Shown: positions 1 through 8,902 of the stretch, in pieces
How the letters are laid out: every line of letters starts with the position of its first letter
Numbering within the stretch: position 1 is the stretch's first letter
Assembly: GCA_022749815.1 (NCBI GenBank)
Contig: JAKIWV010000003.1
Location: forward strand, 284,048-348,047
DNA length: 64,000 nt
DNA from: Thermoplasmata archaeon
GTDB taxonomy: Archaea > Thermoplasmatota > Thermoplasmata > Lutacidiplasmatales > UBA184
Direction: 5' to 3'
Position numbers and translations under genes: made by a program
Notes under the pieces: model-generated
What the model was told of the DNA's origin: nothing
Seen by the model: the letters and a program-made list of their open reading frames with translations, nothing else
Database searches by the model: none

Positions 1-384
1 GACCTTGAGTTCGAGCGCGCCCCGTCGAACCAACTGACCCAGCACGTCGCTCAGCGGCTGGTCGTTGGAGACGAGGACGCCGTACTCGCGGAAGGTCTCC
101 ACCTCATCCTGTCGGAGGCGGACGGGAGCTTCGATGAGTCCCGTCGGGGCGGGCGTCGGGGGGGTCAGGACTGCAGACTCGGTCCGGGTCCGGAGAAACG
201 CGCGGAGCGCCGCTCGCATCAGCTCCGACCGGCTCACGAACTCGCCGCTGCTAACGAACGTGTCCAAGAGCTGGAGCTCTTTGCGGTTGCACCGTAGGGC
301 GATCCGCTCATCTTCGGGGGGCCGCCGGAACGTTCGCGTCGTCTCCGAAGCGTCCGTCCGGTTGTCTGGGGCTTTGTCGAACAC
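1..384 (-). CDS. Ribbon-helix-helix DNA-binding protein, C-terminus beyond the window
   Basis: The visible 128 residues begin at a GTG at 384; an in-frame TAG lies four codons upstream, so no longer start is possible. Residues about 28-66 have the ribbon-helix-helix pattern: a short polar strand (RIALRCNRKE) followed by two helices (LLDTFVSSGEFVSRSEL and MRAALRAFLR). This matches CopG/NikR-type archaeal regulators. A second region follows (from about residue 85) that could be an effector or dimerisation domain, but it is cut by the window edge. A TATA-like element about 32 nt upstream suggests a short or absent leader. The DNA-binding role is family inference; the target is unknown. Confidence 0.7.
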   Translation of the reverse strand, partial: MFDKAPDNRTDASETTRTFRRPPEDERIALRCNRKELQLLDTFVSSGEFVSRSELMRAALRAFLRTRTESAVLTPPTPAPTGLIEAPVRLRQDEVETFREYGVLVSNDQPLSDVLGQLVRRGALELKV

Positions 385-412
385 GGCCGAGCGCGGCTAT
401 GCGAGATGCTGT

Positions 413-420
413 TACTTAAA
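413..420 (-). promoter_or_regulatory. TATA box for the ribbon-helix-helix gene
   Basis: The minus strand reads TTTAAGTA, centred about 32 nt before the GTG at 384. This is the spacing expected for an archaeal TATA box serving a leaderless or nearly leaderless transcript. Confidence 0.5.
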
Positions 421-652
421 CTCATTCCCAACGTTGTGTCGAGAAGTCTTCTCGGGTCTTCGTCGGTCGTTTTCGTGACGTGTCGAACAAAATTTCGTGG
501 CCCGGAAAACGCGACGAAGCACGCAAGGCGGCAGTATAACCAGCCTAGAAATCGAACGGAAAATCGCCGTCGAGGCGACGCGTATGGATGCGCATGATGC
601 GGGCTCTTCGATCGATCCCGGCACGCGGTTTGTGACCTGGGGTCCGAACTTC

Positions 653-659
653 TATATAT
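653..659 (+). promoter_or_regulatory. TATA box upstream of the pilin-like surface gene
   Basis: The sequence TATATAT is the best TATA match in this intergenic region. Transcription would start near 680, leaving a leader of about 85 nt before the ATG at 766, or about 45 nt if the in-frame GTG at 727 is used. Confidence 0.5.
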
Positions 660-765
660 GCGGCCCCGCCATCAATTTCAACAGGCTCGTCAGCGCGAGC
701 CGTACAGGGGGCACGGGGCCATTCGGGTGCAGCGGCAATCGAAGCGTCGGGGCCGCCATCGGGCC

Positions 766-3033
766 ATGACGCTCCGAGGCAAGCGCGGCGTTTCCGACGT
801 GCTCGGGACGATACTGATCCTGGCCCTCACGGTCACGCTGTTTTCGTCCATCTTCTTCTTCGTCAACACGTTCCCGAAGCCCGCGACCCAGCCGGCCTCA
901 CAATTCACGGGTCAGTTGAATTACACCACCATAGGGACGAAGACCTACGTGAACTACGTCACGGTCACGCATCTCGGAGGGCCCTTACTTTTCAATTTCA
1001 ACACTCAGATCTACGTGGTGTCTCAGGCCCACCCGCAGAATACCACCACCGTCTACAGTCTTGCCAGCGGCGGGCTCCCCGGAGGGGCCCAAGCAACCTG
1101 GGGTACAGGCCAGATCTGGACCCTCAGTTTGGCGGGTCCCCACCTGGCGACGCCGGACAATGTCACTGTCACAGTCGTCTCGGCGAATACCGTCGTATAT
1201 AGGCAGATCCTCCCGGGCTCGAACCCGACCATCCCGCCGATCTTCGTTCAGGAGGGGACCACCCCCGGAGCCCCGATGGTGAGCTCCGCGTTCTCCATCT
1301 TCGTCCAGATTTCCGACCCATTCCTGAGCACCTCCAGCAAGAAGGTCTACCTGAACATCACGACGCCGGGACTCTCGTGCAACGGGATGAACGCGACGGG
1401 GACCAAGCTGCCGATGACCTACAACGCCACCAACGGTCTCTGGTTCATCGGCGGTTGTACGGCCGGGCTCTCCGGTACCTACTACGTTACCGCATGGGCC
1501 ACCGATGCGAATCCCGTGCTGCCGCTCCAGAACTCGATCATCTTTCCCGTCACCATTGGCAGCTCCGGCGGCGGAGGGGGCGGTGGGGGCAGCCTGGTGC
1601 TGGTCACCATTCTGACCAACACGAGCGTCCCGGTCGTGAACCAGCCACTGACCGTCGTGGTCTCCGTCACCAATAATGGGGCTTCGTCTGGCACCGCCGC
1701 GGTAACATTCGGCCCCTCCGGCGGGGGTACCTATAGCCCCACCTCGGCGAGCGGCACTGTCGGCGCCGGCTCGACGGTGGGCTTCCAAACCACGTTCACA
1801 CCGACGGCGACCGGGGGGCTCGTGCTCAGCAGTTCCGCCTCGATCCCTGGCATCGGCTCCTCGTCCGCCACGCTGGCGCTGACGGTCTTCCCCAAGATCC
1901 TGCTGGTATCGGAGAATGTGCCGGCAGGGACGGTCCCCACAAAGTCGAACGAGTCCGCACTTCTCGCGAGCGAACTCCTGGCCGCGGGCTTCCCGTTCAC
2001 CACGGTCTTCGTGCCCTGCGCTTCGGTCACGTCGTACCCGGCCAACGTGGTGAGCCAATTCACGCCGACATCGGTCGTTATCATAGACTTCGGGTCGAAT
2101 TCGAGTCAGAACACCTGCAAGGGTCCCGACTACAACGTATCGAATTCGGTCGCCGCCCAGATCACCAGCGCCTCGGCCAACGGGACCGCATTCTGGGTCG
2201 TGGGCAATCGCGCTTTCTTGGCCCAGGCGAGCGGCTGCGAAACCGGGACGTACAGGAACTATCTGGCGATCTTCGGCATCAGAAATTCGAACAGTAACTG
2301 CTACGTGGTCTCTAACTCGATCACGCTCGCTTCTGGCGCCTCGACGACATACACCGCGAGTTCGTCCCTTCTTGCGGCCGGCATCTCGAGCCCATTCAGC
2401 CTCAACGGTAACATCACCGGCGTGGCGAGTTACGCCACGTTCAAGACCTTCCGAACGACCGGTGGGGGGACCTCATTCATGACCGCCGGGGGCGGGGGCA
2501 ACCCCAACCTGGGCGTCTACCTGGCGGGCAACAGTCCGGCGGGACTCGCAGTGGCGACCGGCGCTGACCCGGCCCAGTTTGGTGACGCGCCGGCCGGACC
2601 TTCGTGGGGGGCCGTGGGGACTCAGGTCGCCTACAACGTGGTCAATTACTTGGCCAAGCTCGCGACGAACAGTGCTCCCACCCGGTCGGGCGCTGATTTT
2701 GCGATCGCCGGTGCGTGGTTGACGGGCGGCCAAACCCACACGACCTACAACTCGTTCCTGGTCAACGTCCGGTCTAACGACGCCTCGAACGGGATCCTGA
2801 CCGCGATGTTGCTCGTGAACGGCGTCCCAGCGATCTACCAGGGTACCTTCGTCACGGCGACGGCGGTGGAGGCGGGGAATGGCGTCAACTCTTGGTTGAC
2901 GCTTACCTGGCAAGCTCCCGCCGCGGGAACCTACGTCTTCTCGTTCGTGTTGTCGACCCAACCTGCCGACGGATTCACCCAGAACAACCAATACAACTAT
3001 TATCTCACGAACCTGGGCTTCGTCTTCACCTAG
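766..3033 (+). CDS. Large pilin-like surface protein (class III signal peptide)
   Basis: This 755-residue protein begins with a basic stretch, then KRG followed by VSDVLGTILILALTVTLF. That is the class III signal peptide and hydrophobic helix of archaeal type IV pilins, normally cut after the glycine by a PibD/EppA-type peptidase. The exported part looks modular: a beta-rich region, a run of eight glycines near residue 268, a CARDB-like Ig domain (about 275-380), an alpha/beta region starting KILLVSENV with DFG (about 380-630) resembling a ThuA/class I amidotransferase-like fold, and a C-terminal beta domain. It has many N-x-S/T sites. Typical archaeal pilins are under 200 residues, so this is more likely an adhesin-like minor pilin. 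ATG 766 is chosen because it directly precedes the pilin motif; an in-frame GTG lies at 727. Confidence 0.75.
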   Translation: MTLRGKRGVSDVLGTILILALTVTLFSSIFFFVNTFPKPATQPASQFTGQLNYTTIGTKTYVNYVTVTHLGGPLLFNFNTQIYVVSQAHPQNTTTVYSLASGGLPGGAQATWGTGQIWTLSLAGPHLATPDNVTVTVVSANTVVYRQILPGSNPTIPPIFVQEGTTPGAPMVSSAFSIFVQISDPFLSTSSKKVYLNITTPGLSCNGMNATGTKLPMTYNATNGLWFIGGCTAGLSGTYYVTAWATDANPVLPLQNSIIFPVTIGSSGGGGGGGGSLVLVTILTNTSVPVVNQPLTVVVSVTNNGASSGTAAVTFGPSGGGTYSPTSASGTVGAGSTVGFQTTFTPTATGGLVLSSSASIPGIGSSSATLALTVFPKILLVSENVPAGTVPTKSNESALLASELLAAGFPFTTVFVPCASVTSYPANVVSQFTPTSVVIIDFGSNSSQNTCKGPDYNVSNSVAAQITSASANGTAFWVVGNRAFLAQASGCETGTYRNYLAIFGIRNSNSNCYVVSNSITLASGASTTYTASSSLLAAGISSPFSLNGNITGVASYATFKTFRTTGGGTSFMTAGGGGNPNLGVYLAGNSPAGLAVATGADPAQFGDAPAGPSWGAVGTQVAYNVVNYLAKLATNSAPTRSGADFAIAGAWLTGGQTHTTYNSFLVNVRSNDASNGILTAMLLVNGVPAIYQGTFVTATAVEAGNGVNSWLTLTWQAPAAGTYVFSFVLSTQPADGFTQNNQYNYYLTNLGFVFT

Positions 3034-3109
3034 GCGGTCGACGCGCACATTCCGGGGTCCCCCGGAGCTCCCGGCTCGGTCCAGTGAACCGGCTTCTGTT
3101 GCGCTCGGG

Positions 3110-4213
3110 CTAGCTCGACTGCAGGGGCTGGTCGGCGGGCGGGGTTTCCGTCGACGTCAACGGTGTGCCGCATTTCCAGCAGCGGGACTCGCCCTTGTAG
3201 ACAACCGCGCCGCACTTGGGACAGGCGAGCTCCGGCCGGCTGGGCGGAGAAGTGGGCGCCGTTGACCCCGTGCCCCCTCCGGGACGCGTGGGGATGGCGG
3301 AGGTTTGGGGAACGGCGACGGCCGGCGCCCCGCCGGCGCGCCGCCGTTGCCGGCTCTTGAGGAAAAAGTAGACTAGCAGCCCAATGAAGAAAACGAGACC
3401 GGGGTAGATGAAGACCGTGAAGTAGATCGCCGGAAGGATCAGGAGGTAGAGCGAGAGATACTCCCCCGTCACCGGCCCTTCGGCGGTGGTGTAGCCGTTC
3501 GGAGGGAGGAGGTAGAGCCAGGCGACCTTGCCGCTGGAGTTGAGGTACGAAACGCCGATCGTCCACCACCAGACGTTGACTCCACCGACCTTGGCGACGA
3601 AGGTGACGGGGGTGGGCGTCGACCCATTGTAGCTGAAGTTCGAGGAGAAGAAGGGGTAACTCCCCGGTGCTCCGCAGGAGCTGTTGTGGTTGCGGACGAG
3701 GACTTGGTGGAAATAGGTGAGAGCGTCGGGGCACGTGGTCAGGAAGAAGACCACCACGAGCACCTTCGGTCCGCTGCCATTGGGCAGGAAGGCTGGGGTC
3801 ACCTCTACCGTGAAGGTGAAGTTCCCTGCGGCGGCCCGAGAGTAGGGATGGACCGTAGCGTTCTGGAGCACCGATTGGGTGTGGGGCGCGAACACCACTC
3901 CGTTGACTGCCGGGGAGGGCGTCAGCAGGAGGTTGACGGTCCCGGCCGTGACGATCGGGCCGGCGACGAGCAGCGCCGCGAGTCCCACCAAGAATAGGGT
4001 TCGAGGGCGGTTCCACCCCAGGTAGATCGGGAGTCCAAGGCCTGTCAGGAGGAAGACGGGAATCGCGATGAGATATCCCAGGTAAATCGATGATCCGGCG
4101 AGGGCCAGCGAGATGAACAGGAGGAGCGCGATTCGGCCGAGCGGCTTTGCCGCGAAAGCCTTAATCGAGCTGCGTAGCTGCACGGCCGAGGAGCAGCGAC
4201 TGGGGCTCCCCAT
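3110..4213 (-). CDS. Membrane protein with exported domain and C-terminal zinc ribbon
   Basis: The 367-residue protein has two to three N-terminal membrane segments (about 24-60 and 68-92) and a soluble, probably extracytoplasmic region (about 95-255). A further hydrophobic hairpin (about 262-300) follows, then a cytoplasmic proline/glycine-rich tail ending in a zinc ribbon, CPKCG-x8-CWKCG. No enzyme motif is visible. The longest frame starts at ATG 4213, but that codon overlaps a TATA element (4212-4219). The GTG at 4183, about 31 nt downstream of it, fits a leaderless start better. The zinc-ribbon-tailed membrane design recurs at 13557 and 46412. Confidence 0.65.
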   Translation of the reverse strand: MGSPSRCSSAVQLRSSIKAFAAKPLGRIALLLFISLALAGSSIYLGYLIAIPVFLLTGLGLPIYLGWNRPRTLFLVGLAALLVAGPIVTAGTVNLLLTPSPAVNGVVFAPHTQSVLQNATVHPYSRAAAGNFTFTVEVTPAFLPNGSGPKVLVVVFFLTTCPDALTYFHQVLVRNHNSSCGAPGSYPFFSSNFSYNGSTPTPVTFVAKVGGVNVWWWTIGVSYLNSSGKVAWLYLLPPNGYTTAEGPVTGEYLSLYLLILPAIYFTVFIYPGLVFFIGLLVYFFLKSRQRRRAGGAPAVAVPQTSAIPTRPGGGTGSTAPTSPPSRPELACPKCGAVVYKGESRCWKCGTPLTSTETPPADQPLQSS

Positions 4214-4219
4214 ATAAGG
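4212..4219. promoter_or_regulatory. Nearly palindromic TATA element shared by divergent genes
   Basis: The plus strand reads ATATAAGG, and with its flanks (CCATATAAGG) it reads CCTTATATGG on the other strand. It is the only good TATA match between the zinc-ribbon membrane gene and apgM, so it may direct transcription both ways. Confidence 0.45.
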
Positions 4220-4266
4220 CTAGGGAGCGCGAATTCACGCCGGACCCATCCCTTCGATTCGCTCTC

Positions 4267-5544
4267 GTGATTCTCGATGGATTGGGCGACCTTCCGCACC
4301 CGGACACGAGCGGTCGATCGCCCATCGTGGCCGCTCGGACCCCGAATCTGGACCGCCTCTCGGCCGAGGGCGCAGTCGGCCAGGTAGAGCTGATCGGCCC
4401 AGGGATCGCTCCGGAGTCCGACGCCGGAGTTCTGGCATTGCTCGGGTACGATCCGGCGCACGACTCGCCCGGTCGCGGGGTCCTGGAAGCCCTCGGAGTG
4501 GACATCCCCCTGGCGCCCGGGGACGTGGCACTCCGAATGAACTTCGCCACCGCGGACGGAGACGGAAGGATCCTGGACTCGCGCGTCGGACGCTCCCTGA
4601 CGACGGCCGAGGCGGCGGACCTGTCGGCGGCGGTGAATGCGGCAGACCTGCTGGCGGACCAGAGCCTGCGTTCGGAACTCCGTCCCACGGTAGGCCACCG
4701 GGGGGTTCTCTGGCTCCACCCCACCGACGGCCGAGCACTGTCGCCCGAGGTCTCCAACTCGGACCCGTTCTACGACCGGATAGGCGGAATGGGTCACGCG
4801 CGGGACGTGATGGAACCAACCCCCCTGGCCGTCGAACCGTTGAGGGCGGACCCGGCGGCGGCGCGCACCGCGGCGGCGCTGAACGAGTGGCTTCAGAAAG
4901 TCCCCGCCATCCTGGCGGGCCATCGGGTCAACGCGCGTCGAGCGATGCGCGGCGGGAAGATCGCCAACGCCGTCTTGCTCCGGCACGCCGGCGCTCTCCC
5001 GACCGTCCCGCCGATGTCCTTCGCCGCAAAGCACGGAATATCTGGCGCGGCGGTCACCGAGATGCCCGTGGAGCGGGGCATCGCGAGGCTGCTCGGGCTG
5101 ACCGATATCTTTGTCGGGCCGATGGGACCGGACCGGGAGACGGCGTTGGCGGAACGAGCCAAGATCGCACGGAAGACGCTCGCGGCGTACCCGTTTGTCT
5201 ACATTCATCTGAAAGGACCGGACGAACCCGGTCACGACGGAGACGCCCGTCGGAAGCAGGAGATCGTCGAGGCCATCGATCGGTCGTTCTTCGGCCCCTT
5301 TGTGGCGGGCCTGGACTGGACAGCCACGAGGATGGCAGTGACGGCCGACCACGCCACACCGGCTATCCTCAAGCGACACTCGGACGACCCGGTGCCCTTG
5401 CTGTTGGTGGGGGCCGGCGTCGCTCCGGGAAGGGGATCTCCAAAGTTCGGGGAGTATGTGCGAGGCTCCGGGTTGGGGACGCTCCGCGGAGCCGACGTCC
5501 TGAACCGGCTCTGGACCGGTCTACAGATGAGCCCATCGTCATGA
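4267..5544 (+). CDS. apgM: 2,3-bisphosphoglycerate-independent phosphoglycerate mutase, archaeal type
   Basis: ApgM interconverts 3- and 2-phosphoglycerate in glycolysis and gluconeogenesis using metal ions and a serine nucleophile. The 425-residue protein shows the family's N-terminal ILDGLGD metal-binding motif, ARTPNLDRLSAEG, the ESDAGVLALLGYDP segment with the likely nucleophilic serine, and late metal-site motifs HLKGPDEPGHDGD and ADHATP. The length suits the family. GTG 4267 is the only ATG/GTG/TTG after the preceding in-frame stop. Yet the upstream codons encode RFAL directly before VILDGLGD, as in the first beta strand of homologues, so a non-standard start a few codons earlier is possible. 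The stop overlaps the trm5 start (ATGA). Confidence 0.9.
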   Translation: MILDGLGDLPHPDTSGRSPIVAARTPNLDRLSAEGAVGQVELIGPGIAPESDAGVLALLGYDPAHDSPGRGVLEALGVDIPLAPGDVALRMNFATADGDGRILDSRVGRSLTTAEAADLSAAVNAADLLADQSLRSELRPTVGHRGVLWLHPTDGRALSPEVSNSDPFYDRIGGMGHARDVMEPTPLAVEPLRADPAAARTAAALNEWLQKVPAILAGHRVNARRAMRGGKIANAVLLRHAGALPTVPPMSFAAKHGISGAAVTEMPVERGIARLLGLTDIFVGPMGPDRETALAERAKIARKTLAAYPFVYIHLKGPDEPGHDGDARRKQEIVEAIDRSFFGPFVAGLDWTATRMAVTADHATPAILKRHSDDPVPLLLVGAGVAPGRGSPKFGEYVRGSGLGTLRGADVLNRLWTGLQMSPSS

Positions 5545-6554
5545 GAACCTGGGTCGTCATCGCCTCCACCGACCGGGCCGAGTCGGTCCGCCGGACGCTT
5601 CGGACCCGGGGACTCCTTCGGAAGGACCTGCGTGCGACGCGGTCCGGAAAAGAAGTCGCCTTTCCCGTCCGGTCCGCGCCACAGCCGTCCTTGGAGGAAA
5701 CGCGCATCGAGGAGAGGGAGGTCGCCGGCCAGTCCCGCCCCGCCCGCACCTATCGCGAGCTCCTCCATCTTCCCCCGAACCAGCAGGCACTCTTGCCGCG
5801 GGCCTTCGACGTGCTCGGCGAGCTCGTCCTCGTGCGCCTGCCTCCCGAGCTCCGGCCTCATGCGACGGAGATCGGGGCTGCGCTGCTTGCCTTCGTGCCC
5901 GGTGCCCGACGCGTAGGGTGGGATTCCGGCGTGCATGGCGAGGCCCGCCTGCGCGGGCTCACCCCGCTCGCCGGCAGCGGGCCATGGCGTACCCTTCATC
6001 GAGAGAACGGACTCGAGTTCCTAGTCGACCCGGAGGTGGCCTACTTCTCCCCGCGGCTCGCCCGGGAGCACGCAAGGGTCAGTGCCCAGGTCGGTCGCGG
6101 GGAGACGGTGTGGGACCTATGTTGTGGTATCGGACCGTTCACGCTGACGATCGCTCGACGGGGAGTGGCGAGCCGACTGCTGGCCGTCGACGCGAATCCG
6201 GCCGCCATCGCGCTGCTCCGCGAGAACGCGATGCGGTTGGGCGTCGCGGCCCGCATCGAGGTGAGGAACGAGTCCCTCGACAAGTTCTTGCCCGCGGCCG
6301 GGTCCGTCGACCGGGTCATCCTGAATCTTCCCCACGAAGGAATTAAGTATTTACCGTCGGTGAGCGCGGCCGTAGCGTCGGGCGGCACCGTTCATTACTA
6401 TGAGGTGACCCCGCGCACGGACCATTCCATGCGGGGAACGGCGCTCGTGGGCCAGCTCGCCTCCCCGACGGAATGGACCTGCGTCGAGGCACGCAGGGTT
6501 CATCCCTACTCCCCTCAAGCGGACGTGATGGCGTTCACCTTCCATCGGCGGTAA
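5541..6554 (+). CDS. trm5: tRNA (guanine-N1)-methyltransferase, Trm5/Taw2 family
   Basis: The 337-residue protein has a divergent N-terminal half and a class I S-adenosylmethionine methyltransferase fold from about residue 160. Motif I is DLCCGIGPFTLTIA and the catalytic loop is NLPHEGIKYLP, as in Trm5 enzymes that methylate N1 of G37 in tRNA. Taw2, the aminocarboxypropyl transferase of wyosine synthesis, shares this fold, and I cannot fully exclude it. Trm5 is favoured by the NLP motif and the need for an essential Trm5. The ATG overlaps the apgM stop, so the two genes are translationally coupled; ppsA follows 3 nt later. Confidence 0.82.
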   Translation: MRTWVVIASTDRAESVRRTLRTRGLLRKDLRATRSGKEVAFPVRSAPQPSLEETRIEEREVAGQSRPARTYRELLHLPPNQQALLPRAFDVLGELVLVRLPPELRPHATEIGAALLAFVPGARRVGWDSGVHGEARLRGLTPLAGSGPWRTLHRENGLEFLVDPEVAYFSPRLAREHARVSAQVGRGETVWDLCCGIGPFTLTIARRGVASRLLAVDANPAAIALLRENAMRLGVAARIEVRNESLDKFLPAAGSVDRVILNLPHEGIKYLPSVSAAVASGGTVHYYEVTPRTDHSMRGTALVGQLASPTEWTCVEARRVHPYSPQADVMAFTFHRR

Positions 6555-6556
6555 AC

Positions 6557-8902
6557 ATGCCGCACATCGTGGGCCTCGAGGAGGTGTCGGAGAGCGACCT
6601 CCCGCTCGTGGGAGGAAAGGCGAGCAAGCTGGGCGAGCTCGTGCGCCGTGGCCTGCCGATCCCGCCCGGATTCGTGGTGACCACGGAGCTCTACCAGGCG
6701 TTCGTGGACGCAACGAATCTCCGTACCGAGATTCCGGCCGCCCTCGGAGCGTTGGACCCGTCCGACTCTGCGAGTGTCGAGCAGGCCTCTCAACGGATCC
6801 GTTCGGCGTTCGAGTCGGCCGAGTTTCCGGAGGCGATGCGGGCGGAGATCGTCACGGCCTTCGAAACGTACGTTCAGCAGAACACCGTCGTCTTTTCGGC
6901 CGTCCGGTCGTCGGCGACCGCGGAGGACCTGGAGAACGCCTCGTTCGCGGGCCTTCAGGACACCTACTTGAACGTCCGCGGGACCGACGCGGTGCTCCGG
7001 GACATCCGCCGGTGCTGGGGGTCGTTGTTCACCCCCCGGGTCTTGGTGTACCGGGCCCGGAAGGGGTTCGACCATTCCGTCGTCCGCCTCGCGGTTCTCA
7101 TCATGAAGATGGTCGATTCGTCGACGAGCGGGATCCTCTTCACGCGGGACCCCAACACCGGCGAGAATCACATGATCGTCGAGGCGGGTTGGGGATTGGG
7201 GGAGCCGATCGTCGGCGGAGAGGTCACCCCCGACCACTACGTGGTCGATGGGGCCACCTTCAAGGTGATTCACAAGCAGATCTCGGAGCAATCGATCCGC
7301 GTGGTTCGGGACCCCGAGGGGGGAAACCGGCGCGAGGACGTACCCGCGGCCGACCGGTCCCGCCAGAAGATGCCCGATGACGCGCTCCAGCGCCTCGTGT
7401 CCCTGGCCCGGTTGATCGAGTCCCATTATCGCCGGCCGATGGACATCGAGTGGTGCCTCGACGGCACGACGCTCTACATTGTCCAGGCCCGGCCGCTGAC
7501 CAGCCTTCCGGCCTCCTCGACCACGGCCCTCCGGACCGGAGGCGTCTCGGCCGGGCACGATTCGGCTCCGGCGAGCGAGGAGGGGCTGCTGCTGAAGGGG
7601 CTCGGAGCGGCGCCGGGGAACGCGGCCGGGCGGGTGCGAATTGTGCTCCATGTCGAGGAGAACAGCCAGCTGGAGCCGGGAGAGATCCTTGTCAGCACGA
7701 TGACCACGCCGGACATGGTGCCGGCCATGGCTCGGGCCGCAGCGATCGTGACCGACGAGGGGGGCATGACCTGCCACGCAGCGATCGTGTCGCGCGAGTT
7801 GGGGATCCCGTGCGTCGTGGGCACTCGAAAGGCCACCAAGACGTTGCACGACACCCAGGAGGTCTCCGTGGAGGGGAAGATGGGCGCCGTCTACGCGGGC
7901 CTGGCCCGAGGGCAGAAAAAGGTCGCCGAAAGGGCATCGGCCGAAGCCGCCTGGGCCGGGGGGAGCGGACCGCACGCCGGCGTGCCGGTCACTGCCACGA
8001 AGATCTACGTGAACGTCAGCGTCCCCGAGAAGGCCGCCGAGTACGCCCAGCTACCGGTACAGGGCGTCGGCCTGCTCCGGATCGAGTTCATCTTCACGGC
8101 CCACGTCCGGGAGCATCCCCTCTACCTCATCCAGCAAGGACGGAGCAAGGAGCTCGTGGATCGGCTGGCGAACGGGATCGCCCAGGTCTGCCGGGCCTTC
8201 CACCCGCGACCGGTGATCGTTCGTACGTCCGACTTCAAGACGAACGAATACGCCGGGATGCCGGGGGGGGCCGAGTTCGAGCCCAAGGAGGAGAACCCGA
8301 TGATCGGCTGGCGAGGATGCTCCCGATACATCTCCCCCGAGTTCCGGCCGGCGTTCCTGCTCGAGCTCGAGGCGATTCACAAAGTACGGACGGAGATGGG
8401 TCTTCGGAACGCCCACGTGATGTTGCCCTTCGTCCGCAACACCTGGGAGCTGGAGCAGATCTCCGAAATGTTGAAAGAGAAGGGGCTGCGCCGCTCCCGG
8501 GATTTCAAGTTGTACCTCATGGCCGAGGTGCCCTCGACGGTGCTCCTGGCCCGCGACTTTTCGAAGCATTGCGACGGATTCTCGATCGGCTCCAACGACC
8601 TGACCCAGCTCGTGCTCGGGGCGGACCGGGATTCCGAGACGCTGGCCCGGCTCGGCTACTTCGACGAGCGGGACCCGGCCGTCCTCCGCGCCATCGAGCT
8701 GCTCATCGAGGGCGCGCACGCCGAGGGGCGCAGCGTGGGGATCTGCGGCCAGGGGCCGAGCGTCTACCCGGAGTTCGCGGAGTTCCTGGTTCGGTCCGGC
8801 ATCGATTCGATCTCGCTCAACGCGGATACGGTGCTCGCCACCACGCGGACCATCGCAGCGCTGGAGCAGAAGATGAAGCTCGACGGGCTTCGGAAATCCT
8901 AG
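6557..8902 (+). CDS. ppsA: Phosphoenolpyruvate synthase
   Basis: PpsA converts pyruvate, ATP and water to PEP, AMP and phosphate, the entry step of gluconeogenesis. The 781-residue protein has all three parts. An ATP-grasp nucleotide-binding domain (about 1-330) includes GGKASKLGEL and SVRSSATAEDL-like residues. The swivelling phosphohistidine domain (about 360-440) has the catalytic His407 in GGMTCHAAIVSRELG. The C-terminal TIM barrel has the active-site cysteine in GICGQGPS. The start is ATG 6557, just after the trm5 stop; an in-frame ATG at 6473 lies inside trm5. With apgM and trm5 it forms a tight operon. The stop codons of this gene and the convergent acetyltransferase overlap at a CTAG. 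Confidence 0.95.
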   Translation: MPHIVGLEEVSESDLPLVGGKASKLGELVRRGLPIPPGFVVTTELYQAFVDATNLRTEIPAALGALDPSDSASVEQASQRIRSAFESAEFPEAMRAEIVTAFETYVQQNTVVFSAVRSSATAEDLENASFAGLQDTYLNVRGTDAVLRDIRRCWGSLFTPRVLVYRARKGFDHSVVRLAVLIMKMVDSSTSGILFTRDPNTGENHMIVEAGWGLGEPIVGGEVTPDHYVVDGATFKVIHKQISEQSIRVVRDPEGGNRREDVPAADRSRQKMPDDALQRLVSLARLIESHYRRPMDIEWCLDGTTLYIVQARPLTSLPASSTTALRTGGVSAGHDSAPASEEGLLLKGLGAAPGNAAGRVRIVLHVEENSQLEPGEILVSTMTTPDMVPAMARAAAIVTDEGGMTCHAAIVSRELGIPCVVGTRKATKTLHDTQEVSVEGKMGAVYAGLARGQKKVAERASAEAAWAGGSGPHAGVPVTATKIYVNVSVPEKAAEYAQLPVQGVGLLRIEFIFTAHVREHPLYLIQQGRSKELVDRLANGIAQVCRAFHPRPVIVRTSDFKTNEYAGMPGGAEFEPKEENPMIGWRGCSRYISPEFRPAFLLELEAIHKVRTEMGLRNAHVMLPFVRNTWELEQISEMLKEKGLRRSRDFKLYLMAEVPSTVLLARDFSKHCDGFSIGSNDLTQLVLGADRDSETLARLGYFDERDPAVLRAIELLIEGAHAEGRSVGICGQGPSVYPEFAEFLVRSGIDSISLNADTVLATTRTIAALEQKMKLDGLRKS

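Larger units (their letters stand above)
385..765. other. Intergenic region between divergent genes
   Basis: This 381-nt stretch separates the ribbon-helix-helix gene (minus) from the pilin-like gene (plus). It holds one TATA-like element for each direction (413-420 and 653-659). Open frames within it have no recognisable protein features, so I see no additional gene. Confidence 0.5.

Noticed and set aside
985-2058. Long minus-strand open frame opposite the pilin-like gene
   Set aside because: GC-rich codon bias opens antisense frames; the product is Arg/Gly-rich without pattern and the plus-strand protein is clear.
6515-7975. 486-codon minus-strand frame opposite ppsA
   Set aside because: No protein-like pattern; ppsA on the plus strand has all catalytic motifs.
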